A stretch of 64,000 nt of DNA from Streptococcus mitis (lineage in GTDB: Bacteria; Bacillota; Bacilli; Lactobacillales; Streptococcaceae): contig NZ_JPFV01000012.1 in NCBI RefSeq assembly GCF_000722685.1, forward strand, positions 186,001 to 250,000, in the 5' to 3' direction. Numbering within the stretch: the stretch's first letter is position 1; each line of letters starts with the position of its first letter. A model generated the notes under the pieces. That model was not told the origin of the DNA. It was given only the letters and a program-made list of their open reading frames with translations, and ran no database searches. Shown here one piece after another: positions 15,428 to 24,924 of the stretch. A program made the position numbers and the translations under genes.

Positions 15428-16300
15428 TTATTCTCCACTAAGAAATTTACCCATTTGTGATAAAGGTTCACCAAGTTTTGTCACAGCTTCTGACAATTCT
15501 TTGGTATCTTCTTTTGTCAAATCAGTATAGAGCTTGTAGTGTTCCTTATCTGTCATGTGTTTGTCCAACAAGCTATTGACAGACTTGAAATCTGCTTCCA
15601 ATTCTTTAACTAGATTAGCGTCTGATTTTTCAAGTAAAGGTTTAAAGAGTTGGAAAATCTTATCAGCTCCCTCAATATTGGCACGGAAGTCATACAAGTC
15701 TGTATGAGAATAAATTTCCTCTTCACCTGTAATCTTGCTTGTCGCTACTTCGTTAAGCAAGTCAACTGCTCCATTCAGCATAACCTTGTAGTCCACATCA
15801 ACAGTTGCAATCTTGGCTTTCAATTCCTTGATATCATTTACCAACTGATCGCCGTAGCTTTCAGTTCCTTTAGTTGTATTGTCTTCCCAAAGGATACGCT
15901 CAATACGGTGGAAACCTGACCAACCTTCTTCTGTCTTGTTTTCGTCCATGTAGTCTGCCAAACGGAAGTCAATCTTGACATCTGACTCACCAAAACTTTC
16001 GGCAATTGGTTCTGAACGCTCATAAGACATACGAATCAATGGATAGACCTTCTTGGCTTCTTCTAACTTACCTTCTTTCAACAGTTTGACAAAGCCTTCC
16101 GTATCTGTCAAAAGTTTATCGATTTGCTCTTGCACAAAAGTCTTATAGTCAGCTGTGGCCTTATCAAGCATTTTTTGCTTATCTTCAGACAAGGCTGTCA
16201 CCTTAGACGAATCGGTTGTATCTGCTGATTTTTCAAACCTAACAGCACAAGCTGTCAATAGCAAGGCTGAGGATAAAAGGACAAAACCTAGTTTTTTCAT
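15428..16300 (-). CDS. efeO: EfeO-type (M75 imelysin-like) iron-uptake lipoprotein
   Basis: A 290-aa lipoprotein with signal and lipobox LLLTACA (Cys about 18). The body is the EfeO/imelysin-like helical domain, with GFHRIERILWEDNTT (conserved HRIE-type motif, about 130-144) and EEIYSHTDLYDF. It binds iron (or the EfeB product) at the outer face and passes it to EfeU. There is no cupredoxin domain, which is the common Gram-positive form. ATG at 16300 follows TAGGAGTAAACA. First gene of the operon; a strong promoter and a palindrome precede it. Confidence 0.92.
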   Translation of the reverse strand: MKKLGFVLLSSALLLTACAVRFEKSADTTDSSKVTALSEDKQKMLDKATADYKTFVQEQIDKLLTDTEGFVKLLKEGKLEEAKKVYPLIRMSYERSEPIAESFGESDVKIDFRLADYMDENKTEEGWSGFHRIERILWEDNTTKGTESYGDQLVNDIKELKAKIATVDVDYKVMLNGAVDLLNEVATSKITGEEEIYSHTDLYDFRANIEGADKIFQLFKPLLEKSDANLVKELEADFKSVNSLLDKHMTDKEHYKLYTDLTKEDTKELSEAVTKLGEPLSQMGKFLSGE

Positions 16301-16311
16301 TGTTTACTCCT

Positions 16312-16336
16312 ATTAGTTCAGGAAACCTGAATTAAT
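16312..16336. promoter_or_regulatory. 25-bp palindrome in efe operon leader (candidate operator)
   Basis: ATTAGTTCAGG-AAA-CCTGAATTAAT, 11-bp arms with one mismatch, 4-28 bp past the predicted transcription start. The position fits a repressor roadblock; iron or metal regulation is inferred from the genes. It does not clearly match the Fur, PerR or MntR boxes I know. Confidence 0.55.
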
Positions 16337-16346
16337 TTTACGTTTC

Positions 16347-16375
16347 ATTATAACATGTTTTCACTCATTTTTCAA
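16347..16375 (-). promoter_or_regulatory. Promoter of the efe-tat operon
   Basis: TTGAAA (16370-16375), 17-bp spacer, TATAAT (16347-16352) with TGT as extended -10. Near consensus. Confidence 0.85.
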
Positions 16376-16485
16376 TAAATTTTCAGACAATTTAATGTTA
16401 GTAGATTCATACTAACAATAGACTTTTAAACCCAAAATTGATAAAATAGGAAAGAAAATAAGATAAAAGGAAACTGTAAATCACC

Positions 16486-16785
16486 ATGATGAACATGCAA
16501 AATATGATGCGTCAAGCACAAAAACTTCAAAAACAAATGGAACAAAGTCAAGCTGAGCTTGCTGCTATGCAATTTGTTGGCAAATCTGCTCAAGACCTTG
16601 TTCAAGCTACCTTAACTGGAGATAAGAAAGTTGTCAGTATTGACTTCAATCCAGCTGTCGTTGACCCGGAAGACCTTGAAACTCTTTCAGATATGACTGT
16701 TCAAGCCATCAACTCTGCTCTTGAACAAATTGATGAAACCACCAAGAAAAAACTGGGTGCTTTCGCTGGGAAATTGCCATTCTAA
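16486..16785 (+). CDS. YbaB/EbfC nucleoid-associated protein
   Basis: A 99-aa DNA-binding protein of the YbaB/EbfC family, forming a tweezer-like dimer. Visible features: N-terminal Met/Gln-rich helix ([19 protein letters not shown]), central beta strands ([14 protein letters not shown]) and C-terminal helix ([13 protein letters not shown]). Ribosome site AAAAGGAAACTG upstream. It stands alone on the plus strand, without the dnaX/recR neighbours common elsewhere. Confidence 0.92.
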
Positions 16786-16791
16786 TCAAAA

Positions 16792-16843
16792 AGGCTCTAT
16801 AATATTTATAGTGGGTAAATCCCTTATAGATATTATGGAGCCT
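16792..16843. repeat. Long inverted repeat resembling insertion-sequence ends
   Basis: AGGCTC(T)ATAATAT(T)TATA pairs with TATA(G)ATATTAT(G)GAGCCT across a 13-nt loop. A related direct copy, GTTCCATAAAATCTATAGTG, lies at 16862-16881. The set looks like nested terminal inverted repeats of an IS relic. It also follows ybaB and may act as its terminator. Confidence 0.5.
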
Positions 16844-17504
16844 ATTTTGATGTAGAAAAAAGTTCCATAAAATCTATAGTGAAAAGCGACCAAGCCATCA
16901 TTAGAAAGAATCCTATGGAACAATTACATTTTATCACAACTGCTTGATATTGAAAAATTTTTTCCCATACTAAGTCCTAAACGCTAAAATCATTCTTAAT
17001 CTTTTTTACCATTTGTTATTATATTCCTAAATTCCGGCTAAAACAGTCCACCAGACTGTTCTACTTCAATACTTAAGGCGAATTGTAAATCATGCCCAAC
17101 CATGAAGCAATTTAATCAAAGATTTCATTAGTACATGGTCATCAACCCCTACTAACAGCATAGCAGTAAACTATTGTATCGCCGACTTTTCGTATGTGCT
17201 TAACTACTAAAGAGATTATAGAGACACTCTTGAGTTGCTAATAAGAATGAAAGCACCACTATAATCTCTTACATTTTTTCTCCTAAAGTAAAGTTCTGCG
17301 TACTCATTGAGAAGAATCTAGAGCTAGCTAATCCTCGCTTTTAGACTTTTTAGAATCTTAATAAAGAAAGCATCTACTCCCTCTTCAATTACCTTATTCC
17401 AACGTAAAGTTAGGAGAGAATAATAATCTTATCCAATGCAATACCTTTGATTTTCGAAACTTTGACAACTGCAAAAAACAGACTTTCACAATTCGCAATA
17501 TCAA
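16844..17504. other. Gene-free stretch with probable IS remnants
   Basis: No intact gene. Besides the IS-end-like copy at 16862-16881 there is a perfect 7-bp hairpin (AACAGTC..GACTGTT, 17042-17060) and an AAGAGATTATAG..CTATAATCTCTT inverted repeat (about 17209-17271). Minus-strand frames around 16976-17028 read FRN...KKRLRM in broken frames, faintly like an ISL3-type transposase C terminus. Confidence 0.35.
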
Positions 17505-17546
17505 AAAAAGAAAGGACAAAATTTGCCCTTTCTAGATCTTATCTTT
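17505..17546 (-). terminator. Terminator of the aquaglyceroporin gene; copy A of a shared 42-bp repeat
   Basis: On the minus strand GAAAGGGCAAATTTTGTCCTTTC followed by a T7 run, 40 bp past the stop. With its flank AAGATAAGATCTA it is nearly identical to 51685-51726. Confidence 0.85.
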
Positions 17547-17583
17547 GCTTCAATCCATTACAATGGATAAAGAACTCAATTTC

Positions 17584-18489
17584 TTATAGGTAAAGGAATT
17601 TGAAAACAGCTACTGCTGCAATTGCTGCTGCGATAGGTGCTACTACTGGTACCCAAGAATACCACCATTTTGAATCACCTTTGTGCTCACCAAGAACTGA
17701 TTTTGGAAGGAAAGCATGAAGGAGACGTGGACCAAAGTCACGGGCTGGGTTCAAGGCAGGTCCTGTAGGTCCACCAAGTGATGTTACCAAGGCCATAACG
17801 AGGAAACCAAGTGCCAAATGAGCAATTCCAAGACCTGATGTCATAAATGGCGCTACTTGTTCTTTAGCTTGTTCAAGTGCTGCTGTTACTTGTTCTTGAG
17901 GAATTGTTTGACCTTGAGTAGTTGCTTGAGCAACTTGAGAATTGATAGCCGCTTGCGCTTTTGACACTAGTTCAGCACCAAAGAAGTGTTTAGTTAAACC
18001 AAGCGCTGCAAAGAAAAGGACAAATGAACCAACAAACTCGTTTACAAAACCATTAACAGTTGCTGCAAAGCGTGATTCTTTTGAACCATTATCCAAACTT
18101 GAAATTGTTGAGAAAGTACCCAAGATGTTGTTTGGATTTTCAGTTTTCAAGTAGTATGGGCGGTGTGTTGCCACAACCAAGGCTTGGCCAAAAATAGCAC
18201 CCAAAACTTGTGCGACGATATAAGGCGCAACTTGTGCCCAAGGGAATAGACCGCTGACTGCAAGTCCAAGAGTGAAGGCTGGGTTGATGTGGTTTCCAGA
18301 TACGTTACCAAACATCAAGGCAGGAATCATAACCCCCATACCGTAACCAACAGCGATAACGATCCAGCCACTTTGGTGACCTTTCGTACCTTTAAGTTCA
18401 ACGTTGGCAACTGCACCATTTCCAAGAACGATCAAAAGAGCAGTGGCCAAAAATTCAGTGGCATATTTAATTGCCCATGTGAAATCCAT
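17584..18489 (-). CDS. Aquaglyceroporin (GlpF/Gla-type MIP channel)
   Basis: A 301-aa MIP-family channel with six membrane helices and two NPA half-helices: NHINPAFTLG (about 65-74) and GPALNPARDFG (about 242-252). Asp after the second NPAR favours a glycerol-conducting aquaglyceroporin. The loop between helices 4 and 5 is long and Gln/Ala-rich (AAINSQVAQATTQGQT...), as in the lactococcal Gla channel. ATG at 18489 follows TTAAGGAGAATCTATCAA. Single-gene unit; a cre-like site upstream (18579-18592) would fit catabolite control but is weak. Confidence 0.9.
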   Translation of the reverse strand: MDFTWAIKYATEFLATALLIVLGNGAVANVELKGTKGHQSGWIVIAVGYGMGVMIPALMFGNVSGNHINPAFTLGLAVSGLFPWAQVAPYIVAQVLGAIFGQALVVATHRPYYLKTENPNNILGTFSTISSLDNGSKESRFAATVNGFVNEFVGSFVLFFAALGLTKHFFGAELVSKAQAAINSQVAQATTQGQTIPQEQVTAALEQAKEQVAPFMTSGLGIAHLALGFLVMALVTSLGGPTGPALNPARDFGPRLLHAFLPKSVLGEHKGDSKWWYSWVPVVAPIAAAIAAVAVFKFLYL

Positions 18490-18526
18490 TTGATAGATTC
18501 TCCTTAAAATTTTTTAGACAATCATT

Positions 18527-18555
18527 ATTCTATCAATTTTTACATCTTTTAGCAA
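18527..18555 (-). promoter_or_regulatory. Promoter of the aquaglyceroporin gene
   Basis: TTGCTA (18550-18555), 17 bp, TGA-TAGAAT (18527-18532). A cre-like sequence AGAAAACGGTTCTA lies at 18579-18592, just upstream of the -35. Confidence 0.6.
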
Positions 18556-18592
18556 CTACTTTCCTGAAAGATTATGACAGAAAACGGTTCTA

Positions 18593-19109
18593 AATCTTAT
18601 AAACTAATCTTTGTTTTCAAGATATTCCCAATTCATTAGGTTATCTGCGCTAATCTGATTCTTTTATGTCAATTCCTTCTGATGCATGGTATAGGGAATA
18701 AGAAGTATCTTTCATCATTCACAAATAAAAACATAGTTTTATTCGCTACCATAACCTACATCGGCCACAATATATTTGAATAAGTATAGGGTTTGAATTG
18801 ATTAGAGAACGGGTTTCAAAGTGCAAGTGTCTGTTGGATTAAGAAAAATATCAAAATAAAGAACATACTTGCTATTAGTAGCCCCTTAGACATTATATCC
18901 TGCCTTGAACTGACTACTTTATATATTGTATTACTTCGTCCTCACAACAATATATCAAAAGTCAAAAGCGTTTAGAAAAACTCTATATTAAATTGAAGTA
19001 AGATATGAACAAACCGATTAGTAATACTCTTCGAAAATCAAATTAATTTCTAGAAATATTTTAGCAACCGAGGTGTACTATTATAGATTCATTCCGCTAT
19101 ATTTCATGA
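18593..19109. other. Gene-free stretch upstream of the aquaglyceroporin gene
   Basis: No supported gene. The only recognisable item is TACTCTTCGAAAATC at about 19024-19040, matching the boxC end of BOX elements, followed by unrelated sequence: a truncated BOX. Confidence 0.4.
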
Positions 19110-19158
19110 GAAAACGCATAATATCAAGTTTTTGGGGCACCTGATATCATGCGTTTTC
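19110..19158. terminator. Long hairpin downstream of the suf operon
   Basis: GAAAACGCAT(A)ATATCA pairs with TGATAT(C)ATGCGTTTTC across about 15 nt. A second hairpin, GGGTAAA..TTTACCC, lies right after sufB (about 19225-19250). T-runs are weak, so these may be terminators or 3'-end stabilisers. Confidence 0.5.
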
Positions 19159-19244
19159 TGTTCTTAAAATATTTTTTCTCAGTCTCTTTTTGTTACAAGT
19201 TCATCTTCAAAGTCCTTGATTTTGGGTAAATCTAAAATCAAATT

Positions 19245-20657
19245 TTACCCAACTGATCCTTCCATTTCGTAGCTAATCAAGCGGTTAAGCTCAACGGCAT
19301 ATTCCATTGGAAGCTCTTTTGTGAAAGGCTCTACAAATCCCATGACAATCATCTCAGTTGCCTCAGACTCTGATAAACCACGGCTCATGAGGTAATAGAG
19401 TTGTTCTTCTGAAATCTTAGAGACCTTAGCTTCGTGTTCCAAAGCAACTTGCGAGTTATGAATTTCATTAAATGGAATAGTATCTGATGCTGACAAGTCA
19501 TCCATGATAATGGTATCACATTCAATGTGGGAAACAGATTTCTTAGAGTTCTTGTTAAAGGTGACCTGTCCACGGTAGTCAACCTTTCCTCCGCCTTTAG
19601 CGATGGATTTAGACACAATAGACGAGCTAGTATGTGGAGCATTGTGGATCATCTTAGCACCCGTGTCTTGGTGTTGTCCAGCATTAGCAAAGGCGATAGA
19701 GAGCATAGTACCACGCGCCCCTTCTCCATCAAGGTAAACAGATGGGTATTTCATAGTTGTTTTAGCACCCAAGTTTCCATCAATCCACTCAACAGTGGCA
19801 TCCTTTTGAGCCTTAGCACGCTTTGTCACCAAGTTATAGACGTTATCAGACCAGTTTTGGATGGTTGTATAACGCATATAAGCACCATCCAAGGCAAAGA
19901 TTTCTACGATGGCAGCATGCAAACTGTTACTTGAATAAGTTGGCGCTGTACATCCTTCAACGTAGTGGACACTTGCTCCCTCATCAACGATAATCAAGGT
20001 ACGTTCAAACTGACCTGTATTCTCGTTGTTGATACGGAAGTAAGTTTGAAGTGGAATATCTACCTTGACCCCTTTTGGTACGTAGATAAAGGTTCCACCA
20101 GACCATACTGCTGAGTTAAGGGCAGCCAATTTGTTATCTGTTGGCGGTACCAACTTAGCAAAGTATTGTTTAAACAAGTCTGGGTATTCCTTGAGGGCAG
20201 AATCCGTATCTGTAAAGATAATCCCCAATTTCTGGAACTCTTCCTTCATGTTGTGGTAAACCACTTCTGACTCGTACTGGGCAGAGGCACCAGCTAGGTA
20301 AGCACGCTCAGCTTCTGGAATCCCAATTCGTTCAAAGGTTTCTTTAATCTTTTCAGGAACGTCATCCCATGAACGAGCTGGTTTATCAGATGGTTTTTGG
20401 TAATAAATCAGGTCATCAAAGTCAATCTCTGACAAGTCTGCTCCCCAAGTTTGCATGGGCATTTTTTTAAAGGTTTCATAAGACTTCAAACGGAATTCTA
20501 ACATCCACTCAGGTTCTCCCTTAGCAGCTGATAATTCACGAATGACATCTTCATTCAATCCTTTTCCTGTCGATAGGACAGGCTCTACATCATCATGGAA
20601 ACCAAATTTATATTCACCAAGGTCAATTGGTTTTGGTTCTACTCTTTCTTCAGCCAT
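19245..20657 (-). CDS. sufB: Fe-S cluster assembly scaffold SufB
   Basis: A 470-aa SufB, core of the SufBC2D scaffold that builds Fe-S clusters in the cytosol. C-terminal beta-helix region with [20 protein letters not shown] and the [20 protein letters not shown] motif shared with SufD; conserved Glu and Cys of the persulfide tunnel lie in this part. The start at 20657 (MAEERVEPK) is chosen because AAAGGATATT precedes it; 15 extra codons upstream lack a site. Last gene of sufC-sufD-sufS-sufU-sufB. Confidence 0.95.
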   Translation of the reverse strand: MAEERVEPKPIDLGEYKFGFHDDVEPVLSTGKGLNEDVIRELSAAKGEPEWMLEFRLKSYETFKKMPMQTWGADLSEIDFDDLIYYQKPSDKPARSWDDVPEKIKETFERIGIPEAERAYLAGASAQYESEVVYHNMKEEFQKLGIIFTDTDSALKEYPDLFKQYFAKLVPPTDNKLAALNSAVWSGGTFIYVPKGVKVDIPLQTYFRINNENTGQFERTLIIVDEGASVHYVEGCTAPTYSSNSLHAAIVEIFALDGAYMRYTTIQNWSDNVYNLVTKRAKAQKDATVEWIDGNLGAKTTMKYPSVYLDGEGARGTMLSIAFANAGQHQDTGAKMIHNAPHTSSSIVSKSIAKGGGKVDYRGQVTFNKNSKKSVSHIECDTIIMDDLSASDTIPFNEIHNSQVALEHEAKVSKISEEQLYYLMSRGLSESEATEMIVMGFVEPFTKELPMEYAVELNRLISYEMEGSVG

Positions 20658-20713
20658 AATATCCTTTCTTTCATTCTTCATTTCTACTGATTCATAAGAC
20701 AAAAAAACTTGTC

Positions 20714-22370
<1,657 letters not shown>

Positions 22371-22377
22371 CTACCCC

Positions 22378-23640
22378 TTAGCGTTTTGACAATTTTTCTT
22401 CGATAGTCGCAATCATTTCATCACGAACTTCCTTGACTGGAATCTCCACTATAACAGATCCAAGGAAACCACGGACAACCAAACGTTCTGCAGTTGCCTT
22501 ATCCAAGCCACGGCTCATGAGGTAGTACATGTCTTCTGGATCTACCTGACCGATAGAAGCTGCGTGCCCTGCAGTTACGTCATTTTCATCAATCAAAAGA
22601 ATTGGATTGGCATCTGAACGAGCTTGGTCTGAAAGCATGAGAACACGACTTTCTTGTTGCGCATCTGCTCCTTTAGCACCTTTGATGATGTGGCCAATAC
22701 CATTGAAAGTCAAAGTTGCTTTTTCAAGAATAACCCCATGTTGCAGGATATTTCCGATTGAGTTGCAACCATAGTTAGTTACTCGGGTATCAATCCCTTG
22801 TACCTGACGGCCACTTGAAAGAGCTACTACTTTAAGATCTGCATGGCTACCATTACCAATCAAGTCACTATCAAAATCAGCAACGACATTTCCTTCGTTC
22901 ATGACACCGATTGCCCAGTCAATACTTGCATCGTTGCCTAATTTACCACGACGGCTAATGTAGGCAGTGACGTTTTCACCTAGACGGTCAATAGCCGCAA
23001 ACTTCACTTGCGCACCAGAACGAGCAATCACTTCAACTGTGATATTGGCAGTTGCTTTTGCACTACCTCCACCTCGTGACTCTAGACGTTCAAGATAACT
23101 AATCTTAGAATTTTTACCAGCGATAATCATAATATGCTTGTTAAGCGGCACATCGCTATCGCTGTCTTGGTAGAAAACGCCTTCGATTGGTTCTGTGATT
23201 TCTACGTTATCTGGAATGTAGAGAACAGCACCACTATTGAAATAAGCTGTATGATAGGCTGCCAGCTTGTCATCGTCATACTTAACAGATGACATGAAGA
23301 ATTCTTCAATAAGCTCTGGAATCTCTTCTAAAGCTGAGTGGAAGTCTGTAAAGACAACACCCTGTTCAGCTAACTCAACTGGAGTTTGCTCAAAAACAGT
23401 TTGAGTTCCTACTTGGACCAACTTCAAGTGGTTATCTAGAGCTGTGAAATCTGGAACATTTGCTGATGGTTCACTTTCTGTAATCGTTCCATCACCCAGA
23501 TTCCAACGGTGGAATTTGACACGCTCAATGACTGGTAATTCTAGGCTCTCAATCTTATCAAAAGCTTTTTGACGGAGGTCAGCCAACCAGCTTGGTTCAG
23601 CGTGCATTTCTGAAAAAAGTTTAATATTTTCTTTAGTCAT
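22378..23640 (-). CDS. sufD: Fe-S cluster assembly protein SufD
   Basis: A 420-aa SufB paralogue forming the SufBC2D complex and aiding iron entry. Beta-helix region about 130-350, ending with DENDVTAGHAASIGQVDPED, which includes the conserved His, followed by [21 protein letters not shown]. The N-terminal helical domain contains PVIERVKFHRWNLGDG. ATG at 23640 lies 28 bp after sufC with TAGGAGAAGTAA upstream. Confidence 0.95.
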   Translation of the reverse strand: MTKENIKLFSEMHAEPSWLADLRQKAFDKIESLELPVIERVKFHRWNLGDGTITESEPSANVPDFTALDNHLKLVQVGTQTVFEQTPVELAEQGVVFTDFHSALEEIPELIEEFFMSSVKYDDDKLAAYHTAYFNSGAVLYIPDNVEITEPIEGVFYQDSDSDVPLNKHIMIIAGKNSKISYLERLESRGGGSAKATANITVEVIARSGAQVKFAAIDRLGENVTAYISRRGKLGNDASIDWAIGVMNEGNVVADFDSDLIGNGSHADLKVVALSSGRQVQGIDTRVTNYGCNSIGNILQHGVILEKATLTFNGIGHIIKGAKGADAQQESRVLMLSDQARSDANPILLIDENDVTAGHAASIGQVDPEDMYYLMSRGLDKATAERLVVRGFLGSVIVEIPVKEVRDEMIATIEEKLSKR

Positions 23641-23667
23641 TTACTTCTCCTAAAAGATACGAGGGAA

Positions 23668-24438
23668 TTACAATTCTTCCTTGTAGTCGTAGCCAAGTTC
23701 TTCAGCTAGTTTTGCGTATCCTTCACGTTCCAAACGCGCAGCCAATTCTGGACCACCAGAAAGGACAACACGACCTTCCATCATCACGTGTACCACATCA
23801 GGTGTGATGTAGTTCAAAAGACGTTGGTAGTGAGTGATAATCATAGCACCAAAACCTTCACCACGCATGGCATTAACACCTTTCGATACGACTTTAAGAG
23901 CGTCAATATCAAGACCAGAGTCAATCTCATCCAAAAGGGCAAATGTTGGTTCCAACATCAAAAGTTGAAGAATTTCATTACGTTTTTTCTCACCACCAGA
24001 GAAACCTTCGTTGAGGTAACGCTCTGCCATTTCTTCTTTCATGTTGAGCAGTTCCATCTTCTCGTCTAGTTTAGTAATAAACTCACGAACTGAAATCTTC
24101 TCATCATCTTCTTTACCAGCATTCATGGCTGCACGAAGAAACTCAGCATTGGTAATTCCAGGAATTTCAGATGGGTATTGCATAGCAAGGAAAAGTCCCA
24201 TACGCGCACGCTCGTCCACTTCCAATTCAAGAATGTTTACTCCATCAAACAAGACTTCACCTTTGGTAACTTCATAGTTTGGATTTCCCATGATAGCGGC
24301 AGAAAGAGTCGATTTACCCGTACCATTTGGCCCCATGATAGCGGCGATTTCGCCTGTTTTCAGGGTCAGGTTAACCCCTTTTAAAATTTCTTTTCCTTCA
24401 ATCTCAACGTGAAGATCTTTGATCTCTAATACTGACAT
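23668..24438 (-). CDS. sufC: Fe-S cluster assembly ATPase SufC
   Basis: A 256-aa ABC-type ATPase that powers conformational change in SufBC2D. Walker A GPNGTGKST (about 36-44), Q-loop AMQYPSEIPG, signature FSGGEKKRNE, Walker B ALLDEIDSGLD and H-loop IITHYQR are all present. The start at 24438 (MSVLEIKDLH) follows AAAGGAACTATC; an upstream start would add an unlikely 16 residues. First gene of the suf operon; a BOX element lies 75 bp upstream. Confidence 0.95.
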   Translation of the reverse strand: MSVLEIKDLHVEIEGKEILKGVNLTLKTGEIAAIMGPNGTGKSTLSAAIMGNPNYEVTKGEVLFDGVNILELEVDERARMGLFLAMQYPSEIPGITNAEFLRAAMNAGKEDDEKISVREFITKLDEKMELLNMKEEMAERYLNEGFSGGEKKRNEILQLLMLEPTFALLDEIDSGLDIDALKVVSKGVNAMRGEGFGAMIITHYQRLLNYITPDVVHVMMEGRVVLSGGPELAARLEREGYAKLAEELGYDYKEEL

Positions 24439-24501
24439 GATAGTTCCTTTCTTTTTCAAGACCTTTACAGTGCTTACTAGAAACATACTTGATTTCCCTA
24501 G

Positions 24502-24530
24502 AAAATACGTTAATACTCACTGAAAATCAA
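24502..24530 (-). promoter_or_regulatory. Possible suf promoter using BOX sequence
   Basis: TTGATT (24525-24530) lies inside the boxA end; 17 bp away TATTTT (24502-24507) lies outside it. Each hexamer matches consensus at 4 of 6, so this is tentative. Confidence 0.4.
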
Positions 24531-24626
24531 AGAGCAAACTAGAAAGCTAGCCGCAGGTTGCTCAAAGCACCGCTTTGAGGTTGCAGATAAAGCTGATGTG
24601 GTTTGAAGAGATTTTCGAAGAGTATA
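24512..24626 (+). repeat. BOX element (A to C, plus orientation)
   Basis: Starts TACTCACTGAAAATCAAAG (boxA), has the core AGCTAGCCGCAGGTTGCTC and ends TTTGAAGAGATTTTCGAAGA (boxC). About 115 bp, between the suf operon and the DUF3272 gene. Confidence 0.92.
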
Positions 24627-24657
24627 AAAGGTCAATAAATATACTTTTATAGTATAA

Positions 24658-24680
24658 CAAAAAAAAGCCTAAAAGGCTTT
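24658..24680 (-). terminator. Terminator after DUF3272 gene
   Basis: On the minus strand AAAGCC-TTTT-AGGCTTTTTTT, 23 bp past the stop. Confidence 0.85.
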
Positions 24681-24702
24681 GATTTTGTCTAGAAGCTGAG
24701 GA

Positions 24703-24897
24703 CTAGTCTTTTCCTTTTAAATGTTGGTCAATAACATCTACAATCTTGCCCATCAAGTAACTAACTCTAAAGTTTCTAAATAGTAAAATAGCCCAAAAGG
24801 CTGCCATAATATAGCGACCAGTCATCCAGGCTTCATTAAAAAAATAGGTCTCAGCAGCTGTAAACAGCGCGATGATAATAAATTGTTGTCTATTCAT
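24703..24897 (-). CDS. DUF3272 family small membrane protein
   Basis: A 64-aa streptococcal protein with two hydrophobic helices (about 5-20 and 28-42), an acidic/aromatic linker (TYFFNEAWMTGRY) and a polar C terminus (VIDQHLKGKD). The family has no known function. There is no Shine-Dalgarno: the ATG lies six bases after an extended -10 (TGATACAAT), so the mRNA may be leaderless. The promoter sits at the 3' end region of dnaX. Start is supported by this spacing and by the lack of other Met codons before the first helix. Confidence 0.8.
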   Translation of the reverse strand: MNRQQFIIIALFTAAETYFFNEAWMTGRYIMAAFWAILLFRNFRVSYLMGKIVDVIDQHLKGKD

Positions 24898-24903
24898 AAA
24901 CTT

Positions 24904-24912
24904 ATTGTATCA
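24904..24912 (-). promoter_or_regulatory. Extended -10 promoter six bases before a start codon
   Basis: Minus-strand TGATACAAT (hexamer 24904-24909), then AAGTTT, then ATG. The expected +1 falls on the A of ATG. The -35 region (AAGACT) is poor. Confidence 0.6.
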
Positions 24913-24924
24913 TGAAATCTTTCT

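Noticed and set aside
19021..19042. Complete BOX element
   Set aside because: Only about 17 bases match the boxC end; the remainder is unrelated.
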